A stretch of 64,000 nucleotides of DNA from Pantoea sp. RIT-PI-b (GTDB taxonomy: Bacteria > Pseudomonadota > Gammaproteobacteria > Enterobacterales > Enterobacteriaceae). Shown here piece after piece: positions 55,937 to 64,000 of this stretch (the first letter of the stretch is position 1; every line of letters starts with the position of its first letter). A program made the translations under genes and the position numbers. The notes under the pieces are model-generated. The model did no database searches. It saw only the letters and a program-made list of their open reading frames with translations, and was not told the DNA's origin. Location: the NCBI RefSeq assembly GCF_001187905.1, contig NZ_LGIS01000014.1:62001-126000 (forward strand), read 5' to 3'.

Positions 55937-56355
55937 TTATCTCTGTGAATAAATTAATTGGCTGGAACGTCTTAATTATTATAAGGACGGGCGATTAATG
56001 AAGTCTTAACACGGCCAATATAAACCGATTAGTTTATAAAGTTCAGCTTTTTTAACTGTTTCTGATAAAAAGATAGGCTGCACTGCGCAGTTGATAATTT
56101 AATAGCGAAGAAACTATCTGGAAAGATTGGAATATTTTCAGCTGAAAATCATCAGCCTGCTAATATTGTGAGCTCAATGCTTAGCAAAAATATAGATAAG
56201 CTTCTGTTTTTAAACAGCACGGCTAGCCATTGTCTGGCTCAGTAAGATGCCGCACTCTGTGGCGTGAAAAATAAAGCGGAAGCCATTAAATGGCTTTTCA
56301 CCAGGTTGGTGCAACGACGCTAACTGACATAATCATTTAGGATGGGATAACAACT
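55937..56355. other. AT-rich gap, no gene seen
   Basis: 419 bp clearly richer in A and T than the surroundings. It holds short inverted repeats (TTCAGCTGAA near 56138) and a hairpin AGCCAT/ATGGCT followed by TTTT near 56281. No reading frame with a ribosome-binding site was found. It probably contains the promoters of both flanking genes and marks an insertion of foreign DNA together with the orphan gene. Confidence 0.5.
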
Positions 56356-57594
56356 ATGGGTTCACCGGTATCCGCAGCAGAGGATTCGTTGCTGCGGCAC
56401 AGGTCGTTTGTCGCCTTTTGGCTGGCACGCACCTGTTCATCGTTTGGCTTTCAAATGTTCTCGGTCGCGGTTAGCTGGCAGATCTATGCGCTAACCCATA
56501 GCGCGATGGCGCTGGGTATGATCGGCCTGATGCAATTTCTTCCTTCAGTGCTGTTGGCGTTGCCTGCCGGGCACCTGGCGGATCAACACGATCGCCGGCG
56601 CATCGTGCTGCTCGGACAGCTTATTGAGTGGCTGGCACTGCTGGGGTTGGTGGCGCTAACGCTCATCAACTGGGCGGGCAAGTTTGAAATTTGGGGGCTG
56701 GTGTTCCTGATCTCGGTAGCCAAGGCGCTCGAGTGGCCGGCGATTACCTCAATGCTGCCGGCGCTGGTGCCGCCGCCGATTCTGGCGCGCGCCATGGCGG
56801 CCAGCTCGGTGGGCGGACAGGCAGCGGTGATTATCGGCCCGACGCTGGGCGGCTTTCTGTATGTGGCGGGGCCGGATGTGGTATATGGCGTCTCGGCGCT
56901 GTTCTATCTGTTCTCCATCGTGCTGGTGAGCCGACTGCGCTACGAGCGACCACCGCAGGCGCGTCTGCCGATGAACCTGCCGAATCTGTTTGCCGGCGTG
57001 CGCTTTATCCGCGATCGCAAAGATGTGCTCGGGGTGATTTCACTCGATCTGTTTGCGGTACTGCTGGGCGGCGCCACCGCGCTGCTGCCGATCTTCGCAC
57101 AGGACATTCTGCACACCGGACCGTGGGGCTTGGGCATCCTGCGCGGTGCACCGTCGGTCGGTGCGCTGGTAGTCGGCGTGTGGCTCAGCCGTCATAAGCT
57201 GGAGAAGAATGTCGGCATGATTATGTTCGGTTCGGTGGCCGGATTTGGCGTGGCAACGCTGGTGTTCGCGCTCTCCACCCAGCTATGGCTATCGGTGGTG
57301 GCGCTGGCAGCGCTGGGCGGCTTCGATATGGTGAGCATGGTGATCCGTGGTGCGCTGGTGCAGCTGGATACGCCAGATGATATGCGCGGCCGCGTTAACG
57401 CGGTCAACGCCATCTTCATTAATACCTCGAATCAGCTCGGCGAATTTGAGTCCGGTCTGCTGGCGGCCTTTATGGGTACAGTGCCAGCCGCGGCAATTGG
57501 CGGCATCGGCACGCTGGTAGTGGTGGGCGTATGGATGACGATTTTCCCGCACCTGCGTAAACGGCAGAAGCTGGAAAACGAAACGGTGGTTTGA
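56356..57594 (+). CDS. MFS transporter, EntS-like (DHA3 / MFS_3)
   Basis: Inner-membrane exporter of 412 residues with about 11-12 spans. SFVAFWLARTCSSFGFQMFS, LPAGHLADQHDRRRIVLLGQ and DTPDDMRGRVNAVNAIFINT are typical of the MFS_3 group that includes the enterobactin exporter EntS. No siderophore genes are near, so the cargo is open. The ribosome-binding site (AGGATGGG) is rather far from the ATG. A family A repeat follows. Confidence 0.82.
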   Translation: MGSPVSAAEDSLLRHRSFVAFWLARTCSSFGFQMFSVAVSWQIYALTHSAMALGMIGLMQFLPSVLLALPAGHLADQHDRRRIVLLGQLIEWLALLGLVALTLINWAGKFEIWGLVFLISVAKALEWPAITSMLPALVPPPILARAMAASSVGGQAAVIIGPTLGGFLYVAGPDVVYGVSALFYLFSIVLVSRLRYERPPQARLPMNLPNLFAGVRFIRDRKDVLGVISLDLFAVLLGGATALLPIFAQDILHTGPWGLGILRGAPSVGALVVGVWLSRHKLEKNVGMIMFGSVAGFGVATLVFALSTQLWLSVVALAALGGFDMVSMVIRGALVQLDTPDDMRGRVNAVNAIFINTSNQLGEFESGLLAAFMGTVPAAAIGGIGTLVVVGVWMTIFPHLRKRQKLENETVV

Positions 57595-57619
57595 GGTGGT
57601 TTCGTGCAGTCTGTAAAAC

Positions 57620-57670
57620 GGTGCGCATAAATGCGCACCCTACGCCGTAGGGTCGCCATTCATGGCGACC
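57620..57670 (+). repeat. Palindromic intergenic repeat, family A
   Basis: Compact two-module copy: GGTGCGCATaaATGCGCACC, an 8-base linker, and GGTCGCCATTCATGGCGACC. It lies between convergent genes. Confidence 0.85.
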
Positions 57671-57698
57671 GTCATCAAAATCGCACCCTCCACAACGC

Positions 57699-58859
57699 TT
57701 ACGCTGTCGCTCTTTTCCCCAGGCTGGCGTCAAATTTTTTCCAGCTATCGCTCATATCCACCACGGTTTTCGATTTTCGCGCTTCATCGATTTTAATCGC
57801 GGTAAGACCCGCTTCCAGTGCATCCACCACCGATACCTTCAGCGGTGTTCCCTGTTTAATATGTTTCACAATCTCTTCCGCCATCAGCGCATCCGCGCCG
57901 TAATGGCCGTCATAGGCATTGCCATCGTAAACGGTGTCCACTTCACGATCGCCGGTGCGGGCGTTGTGCACGCGGAAATAGTTACGCACAAAGTCGCCTT
58001 CGGCCATACCATCGGTGCCCATCACGCAGAAGCGGCGAAACTCATCCGGCACATTAAGGTTGGCGTGAAAGGCGAGGGTGGCACCGCCGGCATATTCAAT
58101 GAGCGCAGTTTGATAATCGACGATATCGGCATCGCCATCAAACACCGCATCGGTGCTGGACCAACCGCTCGGTTTCACGTGATACACCTCAGACTGCGGC
58201 GTCACGCTACCTGTAGGCGCGTGCTGTGGCGTGAAGTTTTTGCGTCCGCCAAAGCTGGCGACGCGCACCGGACGCTCGCCCACCAATCCCTGGTAGAGGT
58301 CGATATCGTGGCAGCATTTTTCCAGAATGTACGGGCCGGCATACTTCTCCAGACGACGCCAGTCGCGCTGGAAAAACGCACCGTGATACGGCTTGATGTG
58401 TTCAGTAGCTTCAATGGAAGTGATTTCACCGAGACGGTTTTCATCGCGAGCAGCGAGCAGATCGCGATACAGCGGCGAGTAGCGCAGCACTAAACCGACC
58501 AGAATGCGCTCGTGGCCATATTGCTGCACCAGCTGCGCCATGGCCATGGTCTGCTCTTCATTGATCACCACCGGCTTCTCGGTAAACACCGTGTATCCTG
58601 CCGCCAGGCCCTGACGAATGTGCTCCAGATGCATAAAGTTTGGCGAACCTACCAGCAGCAGGTCAAAGCCGCCGTGCTGCAGCAGCGCATCCACGCCGTC
58701 AAACGCGGTGCCCGGATCAATGCCGAAGGTGTGCAGATTCGGTAATCCAGCCGGCGCTGGATCGACATATCCCACCACGGAAAAATCTGTATCGGCTTTG
58801 TTGAACTCTTTCACCACGTGGGAAAGACGAAAGCCCAGACCAATAATGCCCACTTTCAT
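57699..58859 (-). CDS. Gfo/Idh/MocA family oxidoreductase
   Basis: NAD(P)-dependent dehydrogenase of 386 residues. The Rossmann fold starts at the N-terminus (VGIIGLGFRLSHVVKEF). The family motif EKPVVINEEQTMAM supplies the catalytic Lys. The second half is the alpha/beta substrate domain with KCCHDIDLYQGLVG. The nearest functional types act on sugars, inositols or amino sugars. AGGGG lies before the ATG. It is divergent from a sugar-kinase-like gene and probably belongs to the same pathway. Confidence 0.85.
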   Translation of the reverse strand: MKVGIIGLGFRLSHVVKEFNKADTDFSVVGYVDPAPAGLPNLHTFGIDPGTAFDGVDALLQHGGFDLLLVGSPNFMHLEHIRQGLAAGYTVFTEKPVVINEEQTMAMAQLVQQYGHERILVGLVLRYSPLYRDLLAARDENRLGEITSIEATEHIKPYHGAFFQRDWRRLEKYAGPYILEKCCHDIDLYQGLVGERPVRVASFGGRKNFTPQHAPTGSVTPQSEVYHVKPSGWSSTDAVFDGDADIVDYQTALIEYAGGATLAFHANLNVPDEFRRFCVMGTDGMAEGDFVRNYFRVHNARTGDREVDTVYDGNAYDGHYGADALMAEEIVKHIKQGTPLKVSVVDALEAGLTAIKIDEARKSKTVVDMSDSWKKFDASLGKRATA

Positions 58860-58953
58860 GTTGTACCCCTGAAGCCCGTTGCCTGTTAGCCGCCCGACCT
58901 GTCAGGCTGCTGATGATCTGACCGCTAACTTATTACGACAGAAAAACTAATGT

Positions 58954-59033
58954 CAATCCGTGTGGCGGATCGCAAATGGTGAATATTTGTTATTTAATTG
59001 ATTTTTATTAATTTTAATTAACCATACGGATTG
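58954..59033. promoter_or_regulatory. Distant inverted repeat in the divergent sugar-locus promoter
   Basis: CAATCCGT at 58954-58961 and ACGGATTG at 59026-59033 are exact inverse copies 64 bp apart (72 bp start to start, close to seven helical turns). They flank a very AT-rich stretch between the divergent oxidoreductase and kinase genes. This fits two half-operators for the ROK regulator encoded downstream, perhaps with looping, but remains inference. Confidence 0.45.
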
Positions 59034-59126
59034 CCTATTTATTTGTTATTGCGATTTAAGTTTTTTTCCCCTATCTTTCGCACATATATAAGAGTCATTC
59101 CGTGCGGGGCCGGCAGGAGGAAGCGC

Positions 59127-60005
59127 GTGCAATCACTAATGCTGGGTATTGATGGCGGTGGTACGCACTGTCGTGGACGTCTGACCGATAGCGCTGGACG
59201 CGTGCTGGCGGAAGCCAAAGGCGGTCCCTCCAACGTCTGGTCGCAGTTTGATGCGGCGATGGTGGCGATTGAACAGGTCATCGACGATCTGTTTGCGCAG
59301 GCGAATTTATCCGCGGAAGCGCGCGACCGCACGGTGATAGTCGCCGGACTGGCCGGAGCCAACGTCGCTTCGGTGCAAAGCCGTCTTGCCAGCTGGCAGC
59401 CACGCTGTCAGGTGCGTTATCTGTTTACCGATGTGGAAATTGCCTGCGCGGGTGCGCATGCGGGTGCGCCGGGTGCGGTGTTTATTATCGGTACCGGCAG
59501 CCAGGGCGCGGCCTGGGATGGCGCGCAGTTTACGCTGCTCGGCGGCTGGGGCTTTGCCTTATCGGATGCCGGTTCTGGTGCCATTCTTGGGCAACGCGCG
59601 CTGCGGCTGGCGCTGCTGGCGCACGAAAATATTGTCCCCGGCTCGCCGTTGACCCAGCGCATCATGGCAAACTATCAACACAGTGCGGAGCAGATGCTGC
59701 TCTGGTCGCAGCAGGCCACGCCCGCCGATTGGGGACGCGTGGTGCCGCAAGTCTTTGCTGCCGCGCGGCTGGGCGACGAGCACGGTCTTGCGCTGGTGCA
59801 GCAATCGGCGATGGATATCGTACAGATGGTGCAACCGCTGCTGGCGCGCAGCCACGGTAAACTGGCGTTGATGGGCGGATTAGCCGAGCCGATTCAGGCG
59901 TGGCTGCCGGCAGATATCGCCGCGCTGTTGGTCACGCCGCAGGGCGATGCGCTGAGCGGTGCGATTCGTCTGGCCAGCCAGTTCAGCCTGCAACGTCCCG
60001 CTTAA
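59127..60005 (+). CDS. BadF/BadG-type sugar kinase (N-acetylglucosamine kinase-like)
   Basis: Cytoplasmic ATP-dependent kinase of 292 residues in the actin-like ATPase superfamily. LGIDGGGTHCRGRL is the first phosphate loop, FTDVEIACAGAHAGAPG the connecting region with an acidic residue, IIGTGSQGAAWDG the second phosphate loop and LLGGWGFALSDAGSGAILG the sugar and adenosine region. This is the pattern of eukaryote-like GlcNAc kinases. The start is GTG at 59127, six bases after GGAGG; an earlier ATG frame lies in AT-rich leader sequence. The ROK regulator follows after 18 bp. Confidence 0.85.
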   Translation: MQSLMLGIDGGGTHCRGRLTDSAGRVLAEAKGGPSNVWSQFDAAMVAIEQVIDDLFAQANLSAEARDRTVIVAGLAGANVASVQSRLASWQPRCQVRYLFTDVEIACAGAHAGAPGAVFIIGTGSQGAAWDGAQFTLLGGWGFALSDAGSGAILGQRALRLALLAHENIVPGSPLTQRIMANYQHSAEQMLLWSQQATPADWGRVVPQVFAAARLGDEHGLALVQQSAMDIVQMVQPLLARSHGKLALMGGLAEPIQAWLPADIAALLVTPQGDALSGAIRLASQFSLQRPA

Positions 60006-60023
60006 CTTCAGATAAAGAGGCTC

Positions 60024-61151
60024 ATGAGCGCTCCCAACGTAACTGCGCGTATTTTGCGACTGATTGTCGAAAATGCGCCTATTAGTCAATCCGATCTCAA
60101 AGTACGCAGTGGCCTCAGCATGTCGACGGTGTCGCAAGCCACGAATCGTCTGCTGACCGGCGGTATTGTGCAGGAGCTGGGGCTGCGTCGCGTGTCGATG
60201 GGGCGGCCAAAAACGCTGCTCGGTCTCAATCCCGATCACGCCAGCGTGGTAGGGATTCAGCTCAATGCTGAACGCAACCTGATGGTGCTGACCGATCTTA
60301 GCGGCAATATTATTGGCGAGCAGCAGATTCCCTCCGGCGCGATGACGCCCAAGCAGCTTGGCGATGCGCTGGCAAAATTCCTGCGCGGCGTCGAAGGCAA
60401 AAAGGTCGGTGCGATTGGCCTGGCGCTGTCGGGCTTAGTGGATGCCAGCAACGGCGTGTGCGTGCTATCACGCGCGCTGGGCTGGGACAACGTGCCGATC
60501 GCACACCTGCTGGAAGAGCGCTTCTCGCTGCCGGTATTTATCGAAAATGACGCCAATGCGCTGGCAATGGCGGCGCTGGTGTTTGGCCAGTTGGGTCATG
60601 CGCAGTCGGCGGTGATTGCCACCTTTGGTAAAGGCATCGGCGCAGGAATTCTGCTCGATCGTCAGCTCTATCGCGGGCGCCACGGTAAAGCCGGTGAGAT
60701 TGGCGTTTCGCTGCTGGGTGACGGATCCGAGCGTTTGCTGGAGGACGTAGCCTCATCGCAGGCGATTCTGCAGCGCGTAGCGGCCACGGCGAAAGAAGCA
60801 GTGCCGCAAACGCTGCGCGACCTGGATATGCGCCCTACGGCGGAGGTGCTGAGTGCGCTGGCCGAGGCCGGACAGCATCTTGGCATGTCGCTGGCGAACC
60901 TGTCTGTGGCCTACGATCCTGACGTGGTGTATTTAGCGATGGAGCCGCAAATGGCTTCGCGCATCCTGCTCGATCACATCACGCAAAGTTTCCAGACCTA
61001 CCGTTTGAAGCTGACGCCGCACATGACGCCGCTGCAGTTTCTCACCGAGTCGAACCGCATGTGGGCACAGGGCGCCGCCGGATTCGCGGTGAATAAGCTG
61101 CTGGATTTGTTGGCCGCGCAGGCCGATGAAGAGATCATGTCCAATAATTAA
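60024..61151 (+). CDS. ROK family transcriptional regulator, lacking the zinc motif
   Basis: Repressor-type protein of 375 residues. The N-terminal winged helix SQSDLKVRSGLSMSTVSQAT (about 21-40) resembles NagC/Mlc/XylR. The ROK domain shows IGLALSGLVD, FIENDANALAMAALVFG and GKGIGAGILLDRQLYRGRHG. After AGEIG the usual His and the C-x-C-G-x-x-G-C zinc cluster are absent (the text reads GVSLLGDGSERLLEDV), so sugar sensing or folding must differ from NagC. AGAGG precedes the ATG. It forms an operon with the kinase and probably controls the locus through the divergent promoter. Confidence 0.87.
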   Translation: MSAPNVTARILRLIVENAPISQSDLKVRSGLSMSTVSQATNRLLTGGIVQELGLRRVSMGRPKTLLGLNPDHASVVGIQLNAERNLMVLTDLSGNIIGEQQIPSGAMTPKQLGDALAKFLRGVEGKKVGAIGLALSGLVDASNGVCVLSRALGWDNVPIAHLLEERFSLPVFIENDANALAMAALVFGQLGHAQSAVIATFGKGIGAGILLDRQLYRGRHGKAGEIGVSLLGDGSERLLEDVASSQAILQRVAATAKEAVPQTLRDLDMRPTAEVLSALAEAGQHLGMSLANLSVAYDPDVVYLAMEPQMASRILLDHITQSFQTYRLKLTPHMTPLQFLTESNRMWAQGAAGFAVNKLLDLLAAQADEEIMSNN

Positions 61152-61177
61152 TTGCGCGATAAATGCCCGCTCAATCT

Positions 61178-61256
61178 GTAGCGGCGCGATTCATCGCGCG
61201 TTTTAATGGCGCATCGTGCTCGCGGCATTGATGTGCAATAAATTGCGCCGCTACGG
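61178..61256 (+). repeat. Palindromic intergenic repeat, family B
   Basis: 79 bp from GTAGCGGCGCGATTCATCGC to GCAATAAATTGCGCCGCTAC. It lies between the convergent ROK and ABC ATPase genes and is most similar to the copy at 47430. Confidence 0.8.
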
Positions 61257-61274
61257 CATGGTGCTGGTTGTACC

Positions 61275-62366
61275 TTATCTGAGCCGCAAACCCTGCTCAT
61301 CAAACAACAAACAGCTCTCGGCACGTAGCTGATAACTTAGCCGCTCGCCAATCGTATGCTCCGCCACGTTACGCTCCTCAATCACCAACAGCTTCTCTTC
61401 ACCGATATCGAGATAGAGATAATTGGTGTGCCCGAGCATCTCGCTGAACGACAGCTCACCGCTGAAACTGAGCGCATCATGATTGCTGCCGACAGACTGG
61501 AAGTGCTCAGGGCGCACACCCAACGTGATTTTCTGTCCTTCGCGGCACGGTGCGGCAATCGGCAGCGTTAACTGACTGATGCCCAGCGCCGGCACCCGCA
61601 GCTGCACCGCACCGGTCGTAATCGCGGCCACTTCGGCGTGGAGAAAATTCATCTTTGGCGAACCGATAAATCCGGCGACAAACAGGTTGTCGGGATCGCG
61701 ATACAGCGCCATCGGCGCGCCAACCTGCTCAATACGGCCCTGACGCAGCACCACAATACGATCCGCCAGCGTCATCGCTTCCAGCTGATCGTGCGTCACG
61801 TAAATCATGGTATTACCCAGCGAGGTGTGCAGGCGCGCAATCTCGATGCGCATCTGCAGGCGTAACTCGGCGTCCAGATTCGAGAGCGGCTCATCGAACA
61901 GGAAAATGCGCGGATGGCGGATAATGGCGCGGCCAATCGCGACGCGTTGACGCTGTCCACCGGACAGCGCGCGCGGTAAACGATCAAGAAATTCAGTCAG
62001 ATGCAGGCGCGCCGCCGTCTGTTTAATTGCCTGCTCTATCTCGGCTTTCGGGCGCTTCATCACTTCCAGCGGATAAGCCAGATTGCCGCGCACCGTCATG
62101 TTCGGGTAGAGCGCATACGACTGAAACACCATAGCGATGCCGCGCTCGGTGGCGGGCTGTTCGGTCATGTCGGCGCCTTCAATTAACAGCTTACCGTCGC
62201 TGATCTCCTCCAGCCCGGCAATCATGCGCAGCAGCGTCGATTTGCCGCAGCCAGAAGGACCAACAAACACCACGAATTCGCCGCTGTTGATGGTGAGATC
62301 GATGCCGTGAATCACGTTCACATTCTCGTAGGACTTCTTAACGTTTTGCAGATGCAGGCTGGTCAT
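61275..62366 (-). CDS. Sugar ABC transporter ATP-binding protein (UgpC/MalK-like)
   Basis: Cytoplasmic ATPase of 363 residues for a carbohydrate importer. Walker A is GPSGCGKST, the signature [15 protein letters not shown], Walker [13 protein letters not shown] and the switch His in [15 protein letters not shown]. The C-terminal OB-type regulatory domain (about 240-363) is that of the MalK/UgpC/MsmX group, which includes ATPases that serve several importers. GAGG lies before the ATG at 62366; the frame is open further upstream but overlaps the GNAT gene. No permease genes are adjacent on this strand. Confidence 0.92.
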   Translation of the reverse strand: MTSLHLQNVKKSYENVNVIHGIDLTINSGEFVVFVGPSGCGKSTLLRMIAGLEEISDGKLLIEGADMTEQPATERGIAMVFQSYALYPNMTVRGNLAYPLEVMKRPKAEIEQAIKQTAARLHLTEFLDRLPRALSGGQRQRVAIGRAIIRHPRIFLFDEPLSNLDAELRLQMRIEIARLHTSLGNTMIYVTHDQLEAMTLADRIVVLRQGRIEQVGAPMALYRDPDNLFVAGFIGSPKMNFLHAEVAAITTGAVQLRVPALGISQLTLPIAAPCREGQKITLGVRPEHFQSVGSNHDALSFSGELSFSEMLGHTNYLYLDIGEEKLLVIEERNVAEHTIGERLSYQLRAESCLLFDEQGLRLR

Positions 62367-62379
62367 GCGGTGCCTCGAA

Positions 62380-62979
62380 TCAGAGAAGTTGGCCCATATA
62401 AATGGCGTTGCTGCGCATAATCGGCGTGAAGCCGAGGCGCTGGTAGAAACCACACACCTGCTCGTTTTGCAGGCTGACGCCGAGATAAACGCCCGGCACG
62501 CCTGCGGCACGCAGATCGTGCAGCAGCTGTTCAATCAGCTTGCGGCCCCAGCCACCTTGCTGCGCGGCAGGCAGCAGATTGATATGCAGATGCGCCGGCC
62601 ACTGCGTGACCAGCTGTTCGGCGGCAGCATCGGGCTGATGAATGCCCTCCAGCACTTTGCTATCCAGCGCGGCCTGCGGCACGTAATCGCGATACTGCTG
62701 CTGCAGATGTGGCCACCAGTGCGCATCCAGCTGCGCTTCAAAGGCACGCGTATCCGGTGCGGCAACCGCATAGCCGACCACCTCGCCGTGCTGCTCCAGC
62801 ACATAAGCAAACTCGGGCGCAAAGCGGGCGTAGGGAATGACAAAGCGCAGACCGGGCAGCGCGGGATCGGAATAAAGCGCGCTGGCGTCGGTGCCGGCAT
62901 TGGCGGTCTCTAAGCAGATGCGCGACAAGGCGGGAAAATCTGCCTCGCTGGCGCGACGAATAACACCTTCAGCCGTCAT
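62380..62979 (-). CDS. GNAT family N-acetyltransferase
   Basis: Cytoplasmic acetyltransferase-like protein of 199 residues. The acetyl-CoA loop reads [19 protein letters not shown] (Q-x-x-G-x-G/A type), followed by [20 protein letters not shown], the conserved end of the fold. The size and the N-terminal [14 protein letters not shown] block resemble human OGA-type GNAT domains, which are mostly linked to sugar or hexosaminidase proteins. It lies 13 bp before the ABC ATPase gene, so both are co-transcribed. An amino-sugar substrate is plausible but unproven. Confidence 0.82.
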   Translation of the reverse strand: MTAEGVIRRASEADFPALSRICLETANAGTDASALYSDPALPGLRFVIPYARFAPEFAYVLEQHGEVVGYAVAAPDTRAFEAQLDAHWWPHLQQQYRDYVPQAALDSKVLEGIHQPDAAAEQLVTQWPAHLHINLLPAAQQGGWGRKLIEQLLHDLRAAGVPGVYLGVSLQNEQVCGFYQRLGFTPIMRSNAIYMGQLL

Positions 62980-63507
62980 GGTGGAGCCTCTGTGGTCAGG
63001 AGATGAACAGATTTTACGGTAAAGAAAGCCGACTTAGTTTTCAAGGTGTAATAATTGCGCTGGCGCACAAAGCTGACGCGAACTCTAACCACAAGGCATG
63101 AATAAGCGACTCATCAACGCCTGCGCAACGCCTGCCGCTGCGGGCATTGACGGCTCATGACATCCCACCTATGTGGTGTGAATAGAATAACTATAGGATT
63201 TTCATATGCTCTATCAGTGAGTTAAAGCGCCTTATCTGCCTGAGTGATTTATACTGAAGCGCCAGCTTTAAACTCTGGCGGTATCTGGTTTGCGCGCTGA
63301 TTCGCAGCATGCTCTGCTAGCGAGGCGGCTTTTCTTCTTACTCTTTGCACTGTATCACAGAGCAAAAATTCCGCAGTGGTGATGTTTGACTTTCTTTTAT
63401 GCATAAAGTAAGTATGAATTAAGTGCGTTGCTGCTGCTGAATCAACCTGCCGGGAATCGCAGGTGTCGAGATGAAGGGATGCCAGTCATCTGTTGGAGAA
63501 ACCGAGC
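62980..63507. other. Divergent control region of the sugar ABC locus
   Basis: 528 bp between the divergent GNAT and binding-protein genes with no credible gene. It contains the inverted repeat CGCCAG-N9-CTGGCG at 63260-63280, a second small hairpin CCTGC/GCAGG near 63448-63462 and several -10-like hexamers (TATACT at 63250). The Shine-Dalgarno GGAG for the next gene is at 63495-63498. Confidence 0.5.
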
Positions 63508-64000
63508 ATGATGTGTGATTCAACCAATCGTTCTTCCCGTTTGCAAAGCTCACTGCGCACCTTGTCGCGCCTGGTCTCAGCCGGGATTCTGCTCGGTGCA
63601 ACCATGGCGGCTGCCCAGGCCGTCACCCTGAATGAATGGGACATCTACAACTATCCGCAGCAGACCGAAGCGGTGGATGAAGCGGTAAAAGCCTTCCAGC
63701 AAAAGAATCCGGATATTGTAATTCAACGTTCCGTGCACTCGTTTGAAGACACACGTATTCCGCTCAAGCTGGCGTTAACCGCCGGTGACGGCCCGCAGAT
63801 TGCCCAGGTGAATCAGGGCGGTGGGGATATGGGATCGCTGGTGAAAGATAAACTGCTGTGGCCGCTGGATGAGTACGCCAAAACCTATGGCTGGACCACG
63901 CGCTTCCCGGATTCGATCCTCAAGCGTAACCGCTGGTCGGATAAACAAGATTTCGGTAGCGGCAAGCTGTACGGCGTGGCCAGCCTTGGCGAGATGGTGG
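63508..64000 (+). CDS. Sugar ABC transporter periplasmic binding protein (5' part)
   Basis: The first 164 codons of a solute-binding protein are inside the window; the gene runs off the end. The signal peptide ends ATMAAAQA. The mature start [20 protein letters not shown], followed by [20 protein letters not shown] and [20 protein letters not shown], is typical of family 1 carbohydrate-binding proteins (MalE/UgpB fold). GGAG lies nine bases before the ATG at 63508; the next codon is also ATG. Divergent from the GNAT-ATPase pair. Membrane permease genes are expected just beyond the window. Confidence 0.88.
   Translation, partial: MMCDSTNRSSRLQSSLRTLSRLVSAGILLGATMAAAQAVTLNEWDIYNYPQQTEAVDEAVKAFQQKNPDIVIQRSVHSFEDTRIPLKLALTAGDGPQIAQVNQGGGDMGSLVKDKLLWPLDEYAKTYGWTTRFPDSILKRNRWSDKQDFGSGKLYGVASLGEMV

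Overview
The window is chromosomal DNA of an enterobacterium, most likely Pantoea or a close relative in the Erwiniaceae. This is inferred from gene content, not from a database search. The first 16 kb keeps an Escherichia-like gene set (yjcB, soxS/soxR, ghxP, yjcE, actP-yjcH-acs, gltP). It also has traits typical of Pantoea/Erwinia: a membrane gluconate 2-dehydrogenase operon, a PQQ glucose dehydrogenase, ERIC elements and several families of short palindromic repeats between genes. Almost every gene has a clear Shine-Dalgarno sequence, and the coding DNA is moderately GC-rich. No rRNA, tRNA, CRISPR array, prophage or transposase gene was seen.

Layout. 0-2.4 kb: yjcB, then the redox-stress pair soxS/soxR around a textbook SoxR promoter, and a glutathione S-transferase. 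2.4-9.4 kb: purine permease ghxP behind a PurR-like box, Na+/H+ antiporter yjcE, a LysR regulator divergent from a CidA/LrgA-LrgB pair, and two tandem YfaZ-type porins. 9.5-18.2 kb: acetate uptake and activation (acs, yjcH, actP), glutamate symporter gltP, and murQP for N-acetylmuramic acid recycling. 18.8-24.9 kb: a giant autotransporter adhesin of about 2000 residues, broken by a stop codon and a frameshift within 50 bp, followed by a tandem array of ERIC-like units. 25.4-31 kb: an Aer-type receptor with a FliA-like promoter, an AraC/efflux pair, a small DUF1471-like protein and YncE. 31.2-34.2 kb: fused dihydroxyacetone kinase and SbmA. 34.5-38.4 kb: the three-subunit gluconate dehydrogenase behind a perfect GntR-type operator. 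38.5-46.2 kb: an MFS transporter with a repeat fused into its reading frame, the abgR/abgABT locus and a VOC protein. 46.3-52.5 kb: tsx, a two-component system, a small AraC activator, a LysR regulator and an MdtG-like efflux pump. 52.7-57.6 kb: gcd, an AT-rich orphan gene and an EntS-like MFS protein. 57.7-64 kb: a sugar or amino-sugar locus (Gfo/Idh/MocA oxidoreductase, BadF-type kinase, ROK regulator, ABC ATPase, GNAT and the start of a periplasmic binding protein).

How the parts work together. Gcd oxidises glucose to gluconate on the periplasmic face, and the gluconate dehydrogenase oxidises gluconate on to 2-ketogluconate. The GntR-type operator suggests that the second step is induced by gluconate. 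MurQP, the abg genes, Tsx, GhxP and the 58-64 kb locus form a scavenging theme covering cell-wall sugars, folate breakdown products, nucleosides, purines and probably amino sugars. Apart from the unknown gene at 55.3-55.9 kb, I saw no cluster that looks like a wholly unknown system. The best leads are the operator-gene pairings, the broken adhesin, the domesticated repeat and the ROK/kinase/ABC locus.
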